Positions 1 through 12,417 are shown, numbered from the stretch's first letter. The stretch is 64,000 nucleotides of DNA from Aquatica leii (GCA_035610365.1 CM069434.1:31086238-31150237), one strand, 5' to 3'. A program made the numbers and translations. The notes: a model not told the origin generated them from the sequence alone.

Positions 1-359
1 CATCATTCTCAAACAAATATGGCTCGATTACATCAGTTTGACTATTTCTCTTAGGGTTTCAAATTTTTAAACGCGACAACTTTGTTTTGTTACGTGCTGA
101 AACAGATAAAAATTAACCTCATCACAATAATTTTGTCAAAAAAATCATAATTTTGATCATGATTTTCCAGCACATAATCAGGAAATGTAAAACGTTGTGT
201 GTGACTTAACCGGACAAACAAGAGTTTAAGTTTTCACATAAATAACTTGTCCGAAACATTTAAATTGATTTAAATTTACTGTAGAGAGCGAAAAAACGTG
301 TGATGATGGCCAAAAGCGATACAAACGTTACGAACTATCTCAGCAATACTTTCACTATT
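1..359. other. non-coding AT-rich sequence
   Basis: I see no open frame, RNA gene or repeat that I can name in this first stretch. It lies just past the terminal repeat of the Penelope-like copy that follows. Confidence 0.4.
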
Positions 360-985
360 TTTGTTATAATTTTTTACAATGCAACATCAGACCCTTTTTT
401 GGGTTCAGACAGTGTTGATGTTGTCACCGAAGTTGCCAACGTTTTTCGTAAGGGGCTTCACAAGCCGTAAAAAAATTAAAAACTTAAAGAAATAAACAAT
501 AATTCAACAAAGAATCACTACAGAGTTAGGTAATCAACTTATTAATCAAGCCAGATTCTAAACTTCATAGACTTAAAAAGAAGTGTCTCCGTATTTATAT
601 AAGAAGTATCGTCCTGGTCGGGATCTGAGCAGCTGAACTCTGATAGCGTTACGTTTGAAAAGAGGCGTGTCTTTGATAAACCCGTCACAACCGGAAACCA
701 AAAAAGAGATAGTTCAAAACTGTTGTCACGATTGAAGTAATTGGAGTTTTTGCTGATTTTTATGCTTTTTCGAACTTTCCTATTGAAGACGAATGGAGAT
801 TTTGCAATAACCGAGGCGTTACCAAAATTCATATTGTGGTCTGTGGTAAAATAATGTTCAGCAACGGCAGGTTTAGAAATATTGCTTGATTTGTGAAAAT
901 AGCGTTCAAGTCGTAGAAAATTTAATATAGGGGTCTCCGTAGAATAGTTCAGACATAAACGATTGCTAACCAAGTAATTAATGCT
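360..985 (-). mobile_element. Penelope-like element, 3' end (endonuclease C-terminus plus terminal repeat)
   Basis: An open frame on the minus strand (973 down to 542, 143 residues) matches the last part of a Penelope-like retroelement protein, the region after the GIY-YIG core. Recognisable blocks are AVAEHYFTTDHNMNFGNA, then FNRKVRKSIKISKNSNYFNR and a terminal LSLFWFPVV. Penelope elements encode a reverse transcriptase joined to a GIY-YIG endonuclease. The RT and the GIY-YIG catalytic core are absent here, so the copy is 5'-truncated. Downstream, the minus strand from 580 to 415 matches the terminal repeat also found at 21.57-21.87 kb and 46.62-46.76 kb, including a decayed hammerhead-like segment at 426-461. 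The protein end overlaps the start of this terminal repeat. I am confident of the family; the copy is not functional. Confidence 0.8.
426..461 (-). ncRNA. decayed hammerhead-ribozyme-like motif of the Penelope terminal repeat
   Basis: Read on the minus strand this segment carries AAGCCCCTTACGAAA followed by AACGTTGGCAACTTCGG. It aligns with the better preserved motif at 21778-21822. The leading core box is altered and the 3' side of stem II is lost, so I infer that it is inactive. Confidence 0.4.
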
Positions 986-1017
986 ACTCGGAGTTTTAGG
1001 ATTCGGATCTCAAAAAA

Positions 1018-1165
1018 AAGTTTTACCAAGAGGAGGTATCGGATTTCACCGGAAACGGGTCTTGGACAAAAGGTTTTACCGGAAACGGGTCTCGAAGAAA
1101 AAATTTTACCGATAACGAGTCTTGGAGAAAAAGTTTAACAAAGACAAATCTTAGCAAAAAAGTGC
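1018..1165. repeat. short minisatellite, about 31-bp units
   Basis: About four imperfect tandem copies of a roughly 31-bp unit with the core TTTTACCGGAAACGGGTCT followed by a purine-rich spacer. Copies diverge progressively to the right. I see no coding potential. Confidence 0.65.
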
Positions 1166-1169
1166 TAAA

Positions 1170-1795
1170 AAATCTGTTGCATCAGGTTTTGTACTCAAAT
1201 TCGTTTTGCAAGGCATCGCCTAGAGAATGGAACGCGAACAGGTAAAGTTCACGCGTACTAATAAATTATAGAATTGCTTACCAATTTTACAGGGCCGTTT
1301 TTTAAATAACTACAATTTATGTGGTACTTTTGAGTAGTATAGACTGTATCTCTTATTTATTTTGGTATGTTTGTGCTTAGGTATTTTGGTTTTGCTGATT
1401 CTTATAAGGTCTATCTCCATTTTTCTAAGTTCTTTTGGTACTCGGTGTTCCAAATAAGAAGATAGTAGATGCCGCTATGTTTGCAGGCAACTTTACAAAA
1501 GTGTATTTTTTATAGTATTAGAAAAAGAAAAAAAATTAAAATCGTTGTTCTTTATAAATGCATTGCTTTTCAAAACTTTAATTAACACAATTTAAAGTTT
1601 TTCTTTATTGGATGTAAGAAGTTACTTAAATGTCTGCAACTCAATCAAATGCTTTTATATTAGTTAAACTGCAGTTTCTTACTGTTCTCAAAAATGTTGA
1701 TAAAAAGAAATAAACGGGTCTACTACAATTATTTGTATTGGTAATGATTTTTAGTTTTGATGAATATTCTAAAAATTATTTTTATTAAGTAAATA
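1170..1795. other. non-coding sequence
   Basis: I find no gene, clear repeat or RNA here. Short A-rich and T-rich runs are present. Confidence 0.4.
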
Positions 1796-1798
1796 ACT

Positions 1799-2060
1799 GT
1801 AGAGATGGAAACGTTGAACGCAGATTTTATACCTGCGCAATTCAAACAAGTGAATAAACCTCGGGCTAAAAACACAATGTATAAACATTGTAAGATAACA
1901 TTGTCAATGCAGATGTGACAATGCCACCAGAGTAAACTACTGAACAGCCGTTTCGCCCTTTTGTGGTTCTTTAACAGTGAGAAAACACCCTACTGTAGTT
2001 CCAAAAAAGCATTAAGTATTTTTTGAGGATAACTTTGGGGGAAACGGCTTAGTAGTTTAA
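1799..2060 (+). repeat. foldback repeat family, copy 1
   Basis: The segment begins GATGGAAACGTTGAACGCAG and shares its whole body with the foldback element at 40.05-40.63 kb and the smaller one at 53.05-53.23 kb. The shared core runs from a GATTTTAT motif through AATAAACC and GTAA(G)ATAACATTGTCAATGC to a CACTGAAC-like block near 1940. The last block matches, in reverse complement, 40.40-40.48 kb. No matching inverted end is visible on the right, so this copy appears to be half of an element. Confidence 0.6.
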
Positions 2061-2189
2061 TTTTACTTGAGTTGTTTAATTGCTTACAAATTGATTCGTC
2101 TTTCCCTTATTTTCAATTACTACCTTACATTCTATTTACATTTTTACATTTTTCCGTTTTTTTTATCTGTCCTCTCCTCTTAACTTTTT

Positions 2190-2985
2190 CCTTTTTCTTT
2201 ATACTTTTTCCATCCACTCCACTCCTTTTCCGTTCTCTTCTAAGATGTCGTATACTTTCATAACCTCTTCTCTTAACCCTCTGCATTTATCTCTCATGTG
2301 GTTAAGGTTCCCGTCTCTTCTCCACATAATTTGCACGTTTTTTCTTGTTTTTTTCCAGTATTTGTTACTTAACTCTTCGTTTCTACATCTGAACCGTGCT
2401 ATCATCCTTTTCTTCATGTTGCTGTTATTCTCTTTCACCTTTAAGTATTCTGGGACCTTTTCCCTCTTGATAACCTTATAATTCCTATTATATTTGCCCT
2501 CTTTTATCTTTGTCCATCTTTCTTGTTTTTCGATGTTCCTATCTTTTCTTATTATTTCTTTACTTACCCCTACTCCCTCTTCTCTTAATCTCTCCACTTC
2601 TTCTTTTGCGTACCCGTTTCTTTTTAATACTCTTCTCTGCCTTTCTGTCCGTACTTCACTTTTCCTCCCTTTATCTCTTTCCAACATTCTTGCAGTATTT
2701 TGGATTCTGTTTTTTCCCTCAGTTTTTCCTCGTATTTTATGGCCCTTTTTTTTGACTCTACTCTTATTTTTGTTACCTGTACCTCCTCTCTCACAATATA
2801 CTCCGGTGTATCTCAGTCCCAGTACCCATTTCTAGTATTTTTCCTGTATCCCTTCTATTTTCCTTCGCTTCTTCCACCCCCATATTTCCGCCCCATACAT
2901 CAGCACACCCTTTATTAACTTTTTGAACAACAGCTTTCTTTTTTCTATATCCCTCTTGAATACCCTTTCCTTTTATTACTTATTA
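2190..2985 (-). pseudogene. LINE fragment: C-terminal region of a reverse transcriptase ORF
   Basis: Conceptual translation of the minus strand from about 2940 gives KKLIKGVLMYGAEIWGWKKR, then KWVLGL. This is the conserved thumb/C-terminal region of a non-LTR retrotransposon ORF2 that is common in insects. The frame then continues (2687 down to 2199) with a basic, coiled segment and a remnant of the C-terminal cysteine/histidine module (RFRCRNEELSNKYWKK, later HMRDKCRGLREEV). An in-frame stop occurs after the QEKY block and a frame change is needed near 2690. The catalytic RT core and endonuclease are absent. I cannot assign the clade securely; an R1-like or related insect clade is possible. 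Confidence 0.7.
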
Positions 2986-2999
2986 ACAACAGTTGTGTT

Positions 3000-4070
3000 G
3001 AGACTATCGATGACCGAAGTATCGTCAATTGAAAGATCAAAATTAAGTTTGACTATGCATTTCCGTCAAAAGATTCCGTTTACTTTATATTAGTCAAGTA
3101 AGTACGTAAGTTTTATAGGTTCTGCTGGCTTGTAGCTGGAAACTCTATTAGTGAGGATGTCGAATGGCTTTTAGTCATAGTACGTAAGAAGTTTTTGCCT
3201 TTTGTACTGACAATTCTTTCCAGTTTGTATGTTTGGCGTTCCAATGGCCCTCTACGACAAACTTGTTTGCAAAGGTTTGGAAGAAATTCTTGTATTCCTC
3301 CGTTAATATCTTATGTCGTAGTAGGCTGTAAATGGCACTGATTTTAATGTTTCATGAAAGAGTTCTTAATTCGACAGATTTTGTTTGATTTTTTTCTGTT
3401 TGATATTTAGGTAATTCATGATAAAAGATTGATTTTAAAATTATTATTGCAGATCCGGTGTGGGCGGTATTGTCAGGGTGAGAAGTATGGTATATGGGGG
3501 GTATTGAGTTATAAAAAAATGTTGTTTAATCTGTTTAATAAGACTCAGAGCTAAATAAAATGTCAATCTTATTTAAATCTAAGAATGTTATGATTTTTGC
3601 TTATGGTTAAGCAGTCCTTTGGCGTTCTAGGTTGCAATTTGTAGAATGTAGACCATTATTCATTTAATTTTTCAACGACTGTGTGTTGAGCAAACATAAC
3701 TTAAAATTTATTTTAAAATGTAGTTAATTGTCTTGTAGAATAAATTTATATTTGGGAAAGAAAGATTAATACGTTGTATGTCGATTAGTTGCGGCTAGTT
3801 TTGGAAAACGTTGTTATTTTGTTTTTTGCTGCTATTAGGTTTTGGTAGACATTACAGCCCTTGTAGTCAGCAGGGTGTCGTGCTGTTTGCCACATTCTAC
3901 ACAGTTGGAGGGTTTGATGCAATACCTTTTGGAGTGGCCGTAAGATTGGCATCTCATGCACTTGATTATGTTGTGACTTTTTATTAGAGGTTGTAACCGT
4001 CGTTGAAATTTGGAGGTATTTTCTTTTGTAATTTTACGTTAAGATATTGAAGTCATTTCACATGTGTAAT
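3000..4070 (-). pseudogene. Jockey-clade LINE fossil (ORF1 zinc knuckles and ORF2 endonuclease start)
   Basis: On the minus strand around 3990-3850 the translation contains CMRCQSYGHSKRYC followed by NCVECGKQHD. This is a CCHC knuckle plus a second cysteine pair, typical of the nucleic-acid-binding ORF1 protein of Jockey-type LINEs. Further along the same strand, at 3260-3190, lies VVEGHWNAKHTNWKEL, the Jockey form of the apurinic-like endonuclease motif normally reading GD(W/F)NAKHT. The order, ORF1 then ORF2 endonuclease, is as expected for one element on this strand. No long frame survives and the piece is old. The reverse transcriptase is missing, and an unrelated LINE fragment follows at 2985. 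Confidence 0.6.
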
Positions 4071-4529
4071 TTGAGATTTTACGCTGCATATACATACGTA
4101 TTTTGGATTTACGTTGATTTGGCATTTTCTTTGTCTTGGTAAAATTTCAGATGCATCTAATTTATGTTTCTTTTTGAGATACTAATGGAATTTAATATTT
4201 ATATTTTAGCAAAGTTATGTTTATAAACTGTTGTTTCTGGTTGAATTGACTGTTTCGACGTGAGAAACTAATTTTGTTCTTCATTGCTACTTTTGTCAAC
4301 GTCTTTGTTTTGTTTGTCATTTGCAAAAGAGTTTGACGTCATAATACGAGTAAGATAGCTAAGTTTTTAAATGAGCCGATCTTTGATTTTTAAATGAGTT
4401 TGTCGTCGTATTAAGTATCTTCAGTAACAAGATGTAGTTCGGGTTAGGAGATAAATTCAACTGAGATTGGTAAACCCTTTATGTTAGGAGTGGCTATAAA
4501 AACTACTTGAAGAGTTTTCTTATGGCGAC

Positions 4530-4561
4530 GTTTCGTGGAACGGTTGTGTCCACTTCTTCAG
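4530..4561 (-). ncRNA. hammerhead-ribozyme-like core motif
   Basis: On the minus strand the sequence reads CTGAAGA, then GTGGA, a nine-base loop, TCCAC and GAAAC. CTGANGA and GAAA are the two invariant core boxes of a hammerhead ribozyme, and GTGGA/TCCAC forms a perfect five-pair stem II. Hammerheads of this form are known in the terminal repeats of Penelope-like elements. I could not find a convincing stem III and cleavage triplet downstream, so I call the core and stem II only. The flanking 4.43-4.60 kb is probably a Penelope terminal fragment. Confidence 0.55.
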
Positions 4562-4810
4562 GCCAACTGAATTTATTAAAAAGAAAAGATAACAACATAA
4601 GTAAAAACGACAGTTACAATCCGGTGAGAGCTACAAACTATTATTCTACTTATTATAAATGCTATTTTTTTATAAATATAGATGATTACTTACGGAAAAC
4701 AAATAAAAAGTAGACTGGTCCGCAAACAACATCATAAATGTAAAATTAATAAATAACAAAAAACAATTAATATAAATTACACGAAACCTGTACAAACTAA
4801 AGGCAATTTT

Positions 4811-5840
4811 TGTTACAAGCTTTTGGTATTACGAACCTGCACGGCCAACTCGCAATAGTCGGAGAGAGGGGAGGTCCACACTAAATATAAAAAAGATGTT
4901 GCAGGGCGCCAGAGCTTATCCCCAAAGTAATTCTCTGTCTTGCTCAGGACAGTACGGTATAAACCTTGTAACAATATGTTAAGTTCGTAATTCCTCTACT
5001 CAGCTGTCCGAGTAGTCAAAAGTAATTAATAGTTAGCGATAATCACAGAAGCCGGAAAGATAAAAAAAGAAAAATTAACAAGTATAATCGATTTAATAGT
5101 TTAACGTTGGATATAATCGAAGATATGAGATTTAAAGTTAGCAGGTAGAATTAATACCTATCACAGTTTGCATTATTAATTAGAAGAAATTTTGATTAAA
5201 AAGTACATAAAATTTTCTAGATTATATCACAATTCTCCTACATAAATGCCTGTCATATCGGCAACACACATCACAGAAAAAGATTATATCGAATAGAGCA
5301 GCATACAAAGTTACCGAATAACTAAGTTTCCCTCACAGCATGCGATACAAGTATGACATGATTAAAATTACCTTATCGGTATATAAGCAATAACGCAGTT
5401 ACAATCATTAACATTTAAATATAAGTCTGTGTACAACTTTGGTGATCTCGATATAAAAAAATCAAATAAATAACTCACCTAATAAAGTTTCCACTTACAC
5501 GTCGAAAACGTTTTCTCGTCAGTGGCCTGTAATCAATTGTGAAACACAAATCGGATCATAATCGAGTTCACACAGAACAAAAGCTACAAAAGATAGTATT
5601 AAGAAATAATTAAATGGCATATAAAAACCCGTTGTATCGTGTACTGTAAGAAATAGTCTTAACACAAGTGGCTGATAACAATTGCGATTTCTTCATTAAT
5701 CATATCATTGAACCCCAAGATATAGAACGATGTAAGTAACAATTCAAGACAGGTGGCTGAAACACATTCGACTTCAAATTTTCAAATCAACATCCCCGAC
5801 ACAAATTCTGAGATAAATTCACTCGTTCAGATTCTGGATT
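4811..5840. mobile_element. old Gypsy LTR (same family as the young element at 13.4 kb)
   Basis: The segment starts TGTTACAAGC and follows the LTR of the 13.4-20.3 kb element closely over its first ~180 bases (shared blocks ACGAACCTGCACGGCCAAC, AGGGCGCCAGAGC, ATGTTAAGTTCGTAA), then more loosely. It is diverged and interrupted at its far side by the LINE tail at 5.85 kb. It is a fossil, with no internal coding region next to it. Confidence 0.6.
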
Positions 5841-5849
5841 ATTGCGGAC

Positions 5850-5852
5850 GTC

Positions 5853-5888
<36 letters not shown>

Positions 5889-7740
5889 TTTTATTGGTCC
5901 GATAGATCACGTATTTGGATGTAGGACACGTCAATTACATTGTCGATACAAAATATGCGATTAATATAAAAAACAAATGTAAACAGTCAAAATACTAAAT
6001 AAATAACTAACAACACAAAAATACACACAATAAATAAGATAATTATAAATAATTATAATAGTATACAAAAAACAACAACTATAAGATTATACAACATATC
6101 AATCAGAGGTTATTAATGGACCAAGCTTTTTTGTTCACTTGTCTTCCATGTATTCTCTGCAAGTATAAAATGCTTTCGACGATAACATAGTTTTGACTTT
6201 TTTTTTAAACTGCTGAAACGGTAGTAATTTAACATTAACATCTAGTTTGTTGTAAAATTTTATTCCCATATATAAGGTAGTATTTTCATAAGCTGTCGTA
6301 TTGTGTTGTGGTATTCTCAGCTGTTTGGACCTACTATTATTACTACGCGTCGTTGTCACATATCCATTATCAATAAGGTACGATTTAACAAAACAGAGTA
6401 TTTTGTAAATGTAAATACATGGAAATGTTAAAATATGGTACTTAATAAAAATATGTTTACATGTTGATTTGTAGGGAATATTAAAAATTATACGAATTAT
6501 CCTTTTTTGTACTATAAATAATCTATTAATATTAGCATACCTTCCCCAGATTGCTAAATTGTAAGCCAGGTGGGAGTATACCATCCCATAGTATGTGTTT
6601 ATAATACCCTTTAAAGATAAGCAATCTTTTAATTGATAAATGGCGTAATAGGATTTGGTCAGTTTTTTTGCCACTAGATCACAATGGGACTTCCACTTTA
6701 GCTCCCTATCCATTTCTACTCCAAGGAATTTTGTAACGGCGCTGAATTTTGTAAACTTATTTTCTATAATTGCGTAAATGCTCTGATGTATTGCTTTTCT
6801 GGAATAATTAACTATAACAGTTTTTTCAGCATTTAATATTAAATTGTTTTTGTTGCACCAGTCACTCATTTCTTTAAATAATAATCCAATTTTATTAATA
6901 AGTTCAGTTTCTGATTTCGACGAAATTACTACAGAAACATCGTCACAATACAATATCACAAATGCATTACTAAGATGTAGGGGAAGATCATTGATGAATA
7001 ACAGAAACAGGAGTGGTCCTAATACGGATCCCTGAGGAATTCATATTTCACTATCAAAGTAATCTGAGTTCATGCCATTATATTTGACTGAAATTTTTCT
7101 TTTTGATACGTAAGATGAAAACCACTTCGATGCAACCCCACGTATACCATACGCTTCTAATTTTGTAATCAAAAATTCAAAATTTACCGTATCAAAAGCT
7201 TTTTTGAAATCAAAAAATAGTCCCACCACAAAATTACCTTTATCAATTTTATTGCTGACTTCTTGGGTGAATTCGTAGCAAGCAGTCTCAACGCTTTTCC
7301 CTTTTCTAAAACCGTGTTGACATGTAGTTATTAAATTGTGTTTATTCAGGTAGCTCATTAAATTTATATAAACCAGTCTTTCAAAAATTTTTGTAATTAC
7401 GTTCAGAATAGATATAGGTCTGTAATTATTTATATCTGAATTTTTCTTTTCTTTAGGTAGCGGAATGACGTTTGCATTTTTGAAATCTGATGGAAAAATT
7501 CCACACTCTATGGAACAATTGAAAATGTTTGCCAACTGATCTTCTATTTCTGTAATAATAAGTTTAAGCACTTTGACTTCAATTTCATCGGGTCCTGGCA
7601 AAGAAATTTTTAAGTTCAACACTTCAGCTCTTACTTCTTTTGAACTAATTGGAAACATAACAAAAGATGATAAAATAGGGTTTGTAGTAATAAAATGGAA
7701 CAGTGAATAGTTAGTTTTTTTTCTGAAAATATTTTCTAAA
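5850..7740 (-). pseudogene. 5'-truncated LINE with reverse transcriptase (CR1/Jockey-like)
   Basis: Two long frames on the minus strand (7658-7041 and 6959-6135) are parts of one reverse transcriptase. The first has the N-terminal fingers (YRPISILNVITKIFERLVY, HGFRKGKSVETA) and the first catalytic block FFDFKKAFD. The second begins with the catalytic YCDD and continues into the thumb and C-terminal domain (KFLGVEMDRELKWKSH, YYGMVYSHLAYNLAIWG). Between them an in-frame TGA replaces the glycine codon before IPQGSVLGP, the only break I see in the core. YCDD stands in place of the usual YADD. The endonuclease and ORF1 are missing, a normal 5' truncation. The element ends in (AAT)n and is moderately young. 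Confidence 0.85.
5855..5890 (-). repeat. (AAT)n tail of the adjoining LINE
   Basis: About eleven AAT triplets. On the minus strand this is the microsatellite 3' tail that ends the LINE lying to the right. Confidence 0.75.
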
Positions 7741-7749
7741 TTAGTAAAA

Positions 7750-8770
7750 TTACGGCTTATTGAATTTCACTGGTTTTCGGTTTTATATTATGTTAGCGTG
7801 GATTTGTGATTTAAGTTTGTGCTTCACGATCTAGTTTTTGCCTTAGAGCGGGTTATCGTAAATCTTCCGACGATAACTTGTCAAATTTTTGAGGTTCCCT
7901 ACCGAACTTCGTCTACGAACATAATTTTAAATTATTTATTGATTACCGTTTAAATTACTTATTCGCGAACTTAGTGAGCTAAAAGCTTTGAAATTAAGTT
8001 GTATAAGAATTTCGTTCCTAGTTATCAATTCTATCGATTTTACGACAAACAACTTATTGTGTTTGTTTGTGCTAATTTTATTTTAAAACCACGAGATGTA
8101 ACCAATCCTAAGTTTATGTTATCAAAGCTGATCCCAGAAGCTTAAAAGTTTCGAACTTTAATATTAGACTTTTAAATTTTATAATTGAAAGATTTGCGGA
8201 ACTATTTTATTGCATTTTGTATTTTGTTTTATATTATCCTTTTTTTAATGCGGATAAAGCCATGCAATTTATTGTGTTTTTTAAAAATTAAAGTAACCTG
8301 TGTTTATTTTTATTAGTTTCATTTTATTTTCTTTATAATTTTAGTGTAACCATGTAATTCTTTTCACTCAATTTTATTAAATTTAAAATTGTGTTTGCAT
8401 TTATTTTATTTAAATTTAACATTTTTTTAATTTTATGTTATTACATTGTCCTGTTTTATTTTGTGTTGTGTAATAAATGTTAAATTGTTAAATGTAACAA
8501 AGTTTTTATTCAGTCTGTGAATTTTAAGATTTCAGATTTTAGTGTGATACACTCTGATAAGGTACGTTCCGTTAGAATGTATCCAATTAGAGCAAACTCG
8601 TAGTTGGCAAGAGCTCGAAGTCCATTTGAGCTATTCACCCTTCCTGGCTCCCTTGAAATTTTTTTTATTTACTCGTTTTTGAGTTTTTAAATTTCCGTAT
8701 TTAACTCACGACTTACACCACTGAACACTGGCCTTGGTTTGATATCCAAAGCGTTGCGGGCTTTGTTGCC
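7750..8770. repeat. non-coding stretch with a weakly conserved interspersed repeat
   Basis: There is no open frame. The part at 8450-8720 resembles 26.08-26.37 kb. Shared blocks include AATAAATG(T/C)TAAATTGTTAAA followed by AAAGTTTTTA, then a T-rich stretch ending near TTTGAGTTT and GACTCAC. The polyadenylation-like AATAAA and the layout could suit an old LTR, but I cannot show termini. Confidence 0.35.
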
Positions 8771-8777
8771 TATTTTT

Positions 8778-9050
8778 TCATTCTCTTTTTGAAAATATTT
8801 TTATAGTATGGAATAATGTAGGTTTATAATTACAATTTTGTATGCACGTTCGTCTTTTAGCTAGTACGTATGGTGAATTATGTTTTTTCTTCTTAGGTGC
8901 CTCGTTAAGATCCTGTGGGTTGATTTGTTTTTCTCTTTTGCGTTTATTGCCTGAGTCTAGTTTCATGTCTTTGTCTGGGTTTGCGGGTTTTGAGAATATG
9001 TTGTTTTGTACGTTTGGTGTTTTGGGTTGTTGTGTGATGTAGTATTTTGG
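8778..9050 (-). other. unrecognised lysine-rich open frame
   Basis: The frame stays open on the minus strand across about 90 codons, upstream of the first Met at 8966 as well. It is rich in Lys, Asn and Pro (for example NKRKREKQINPQDLNEAPKK). I do not recognise it. Such basic, proline-containing stretches occur at the start of LINE ORF1 proteins, but no zinc knuckle or RNA-binding domain follows. It may be a chance frame. Confidence 0.2.
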
Positions 9051-12000
9051 GGTAATTAAGAGGTAATTATGTTAGTAGGTAGTTTTCTGAGTGAGTGTGA
9101 GAATTGTTGAATCGAGAATGAAGGATGTGAAATATTAAATGTGGTTGTGCCTCTATCTATTTTCATATTTGTGTAATTTTTGTGTATTGATATAAAAATA
9201 TCAATTATCATTGGTATTCGTTTTTTTGTTGTAGCTTTCGTTTTATTTTTTCAACATTTTAATCTTACATTTCTCTAAGTATAAATTTTTATATAAACAT
9301 TATTTCACACTAAAATAAATTACTAAAATATTTCATAACAATTTAAATTCCTTTTTAACATTTTATTTATTGATTTCGACAACTGGTTAAGTCAATTTGA
9401 TTTGTGAAATTGAAAAACAAAGGCATTTATTGATTATTTGAATCTCTTGTCAGAAATGTATCAACTTGTCTTGTTTGTTTAGTAGATATTTTTAATTAAA
9501 CAGTGTTAATTTTTTTTAAATCATAAAAAGTGTATTCTTGATTATGAAATAAAATTTTGCGTTATTGCTGTAACATTGTTAATTTTGTACTTTCATTAAT
9601 TTTTTGTGTGTATTTAAACAATTTGTTTTTGTTAAACTTCCATTAAATATTTGTCTAATTAATAACGTACTTACCAGTGCTACATATTTGTGTAAGACAC
9701 GTAATTAAATGTTTATTTGCTAAAGTGTTAATAATGCAATTAAAACTGAGATATTACAAAACACGCATAGTTGTAAGATCGTTAAAATTATAACTAAACG
9801 TACGTATTCTATTACAAATAAAGGTACACGTAAGTTACAGAGTTACAATATCTAAACAAAAAAAAAACATCCTAAATATTTAAATGAAAATTTAAGAGCG
9901 GCAAATATCTGCTAATACAAATCACTTTATCTTAGACCTTACAACCTCTATTCCACATTATTTCCTGTGAGTAAAATTTATAGTAGCGCTTCACTTGAAA
10001 AACGTTCGTTTACAATTAATTAACCGATTCTGTGTTTTACAATTACGCAAAAATAAAATTAGCGTAATTTATATTATTTTACATTTACTAATCTAATGTA
10101 GCTGTAAATTGCAAAGCGCGTAGTTTTAAAATTACTAGCTATTATTTGACCCAAAATAATGATACTGATCCACGCACCGTTGCTTTTGCTCTTTTCCTAA
10201 CGACGTAATTTATTTAACGCATTTACTTCTTCATCTAAATTATTTTCTATTACCTCTAGGATAATTTATATCCCAAAACTAATTTTAATTTATTAGTTAT
10301 TTACTAAAATACTTTGACATATAACAAGTCAGCCTAAAAAAGTTGTTAATTGTGAAACAAAATTAGTTTATGCAGTTAATACGCTTACAGCATAAATAAG
10401 AAGCAACGCTTAATTAAAAATACATAATTTAATTTATCTTAATGTTAATGCTATCAGCGAGGGAAGTATTTACTTGAAATTTCCCGTGTAATACTCAAAC
10501 TACAATTAATAGTTTAAATACCTTCGTAATACTATAATTACTATTTAAACTAAAGTTATTATCTTATAAATTTCTGCCGTAGTAGTTATTACAGTGAGAA
10601 GTTATTTATAGTAGAAGGTATATATCCCAAGAGTATATTATCACCACTTCAATATGTAGATTAGAATAACGGTGAAAGTACAAACTAATAATTTAATTAA
10701 AACATATGTAAATTTTTTTATTATTTTTTACGCAAAATGAGAACAAAAAATATTAAAACAAAAAAAACATTTTTCTTATTATGAACGTTTTTTAAAGAGT
10801 TGCTTACTGTTTCTTTTAAATTCTAATATTTTATGTTAACAAAAAATCACTAGTTACTGATAATAAAATTAAAATTACATTTTTTATACTTTTATATTTG
10901 TATAGCACATAGAAGTCAATATCGTAATATTGTATTCTGTCTGTCACTGGCACAATATAGTTGGCGTGACTGTTTAAAAATATCAAAATAGAATAGCTAA
11001 GATAAGAGGACAATCAAAAATAAATGGTTCAAACCATATAAAGTTGAAGAAAAATTAAGCAACCAACTGCTGCGCTACATTGCTTTGCAATTATTAAGAA
11101 ACGAAAAAACGATGAAATCTATTCTACAAAAATAAGTTAATTTATGTTTTTTATTTAGAATTAATGTATAACATGCTTCTGTCTGAACTAAAAACGTTCA
11201 TTAAAATTTTATTTAATACAAAATGCTGTAATTTAAGCAATTAATAATTTTAGATTAAAAAAGTTTAGGTAACATAAACTTAATCAAGATAAAACTGTTT
11301 CTTCATTATATTAATTACATTTTTTTCTTATTATATTGCTAATATATTAAAATTGTATTAAAATTTGGTTGTTTTTTTTTTATATGCAAGTAAAAACTCA
11401 TTTTTATTAGAAGATTAAGACCTAAAAAAGTCATTTTTTATATCAATAAATACTTTAATTTTTATTACTTAAAACTTGAGCAATTTTTCAAAAACCAATT
11501 AAATAATTTTTAATTTAATTAAAGATACAAGTTTTTATAAAAGTTTTATTTTTTGCTTTGTTAGCAAGTTGTTAATCTTAAATTTCTGTGTAATTATTAC
11601 ATCTAGATATTTAAATAAACTTAATTTTCATTTTTTTAATTGAAACGTTTATGTAACGAGTTTCATTTCTAATTAAAAATTACAACATACTTTAGAACAT
11701 TAAAATGTTTAACTTAAATAAAATTTAATTAAAAACACTTAAAGAAAAATGTGTTAGTAGAAAGTTTTATTGTTGCGTAGATTAGATAGATAAAGATTCG
11801 ATCTAAAGATTCGAATAAGCCTAAAAAAGTTTAACTTAATCTGAAATAGTCTCAAATAGAGATAAAGCTGATAACAGTTCTTAACTATTTATTTTTTGTT
11901 TCTAAAACAATTTATAAATAAACTCAATGCCATGTTAACCGTTTTCAATTAAAAATGATTTTCTATTAGTTTTACAGACGTTTTTTACGTAGAATTAAAG

Positions 12001-12417
12001 AGATTTCTGCCGAGCAATAAACAATATTTTTTACTACAGTAGTGTTTTAGTAGCGTACGCTACCATTGTTACGTTATCAGTGCTCAAAAATTATAGTTAA
12101 TGCTATTTGAAAAATTTAAACACTATCACTTAATTTTTAATTTTAAATTAATTATCTGTTTAATTGATGTATTTTAAATTCATACCTGTTATTTCGAGGT
12201 GTTAAGTATTTTGTTTTAAATTAATGTATGTTTTTACGTTACTCAAATATTCGTATGGTGTGTTTTCCCAATTTCGCATTTTTTTATATTAATAAAGTCT
12301 GATTACATTATGATTTATAGTTCCGGCTTGCATTACTTATTTAGTTTCTACGATTTACGAAATTTGATATTACATTGATTTGTCTTAACACCATTAAAAA
12401 TTTCGTTTTTTTTATAT
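9051..12417. other. long AT-rich sequence without recognisable features
   Basis: About 3.4 kb of AT-rich DNA with many short A and T runs. I find no coding frame, tRNA, microsatellite array or element terminus that I can support. Confidence 0.45.

Noticed and set aside
2072-2918. Plus-strand frames with membrane-like Leu/Phe/Ser composition
   Set aside because: They are the reverse side of the lysine/arginine/glutamate-rich LINE protein on the minus strand.
10831-11013. Minus-strand frame of 60 codons in the long AT-rich stretch
   Set aside because: Its composition is what AT-rich DNA gives by chance (Ile, Tyr, Leu, Ser), with no homology and no nearby gene structure.
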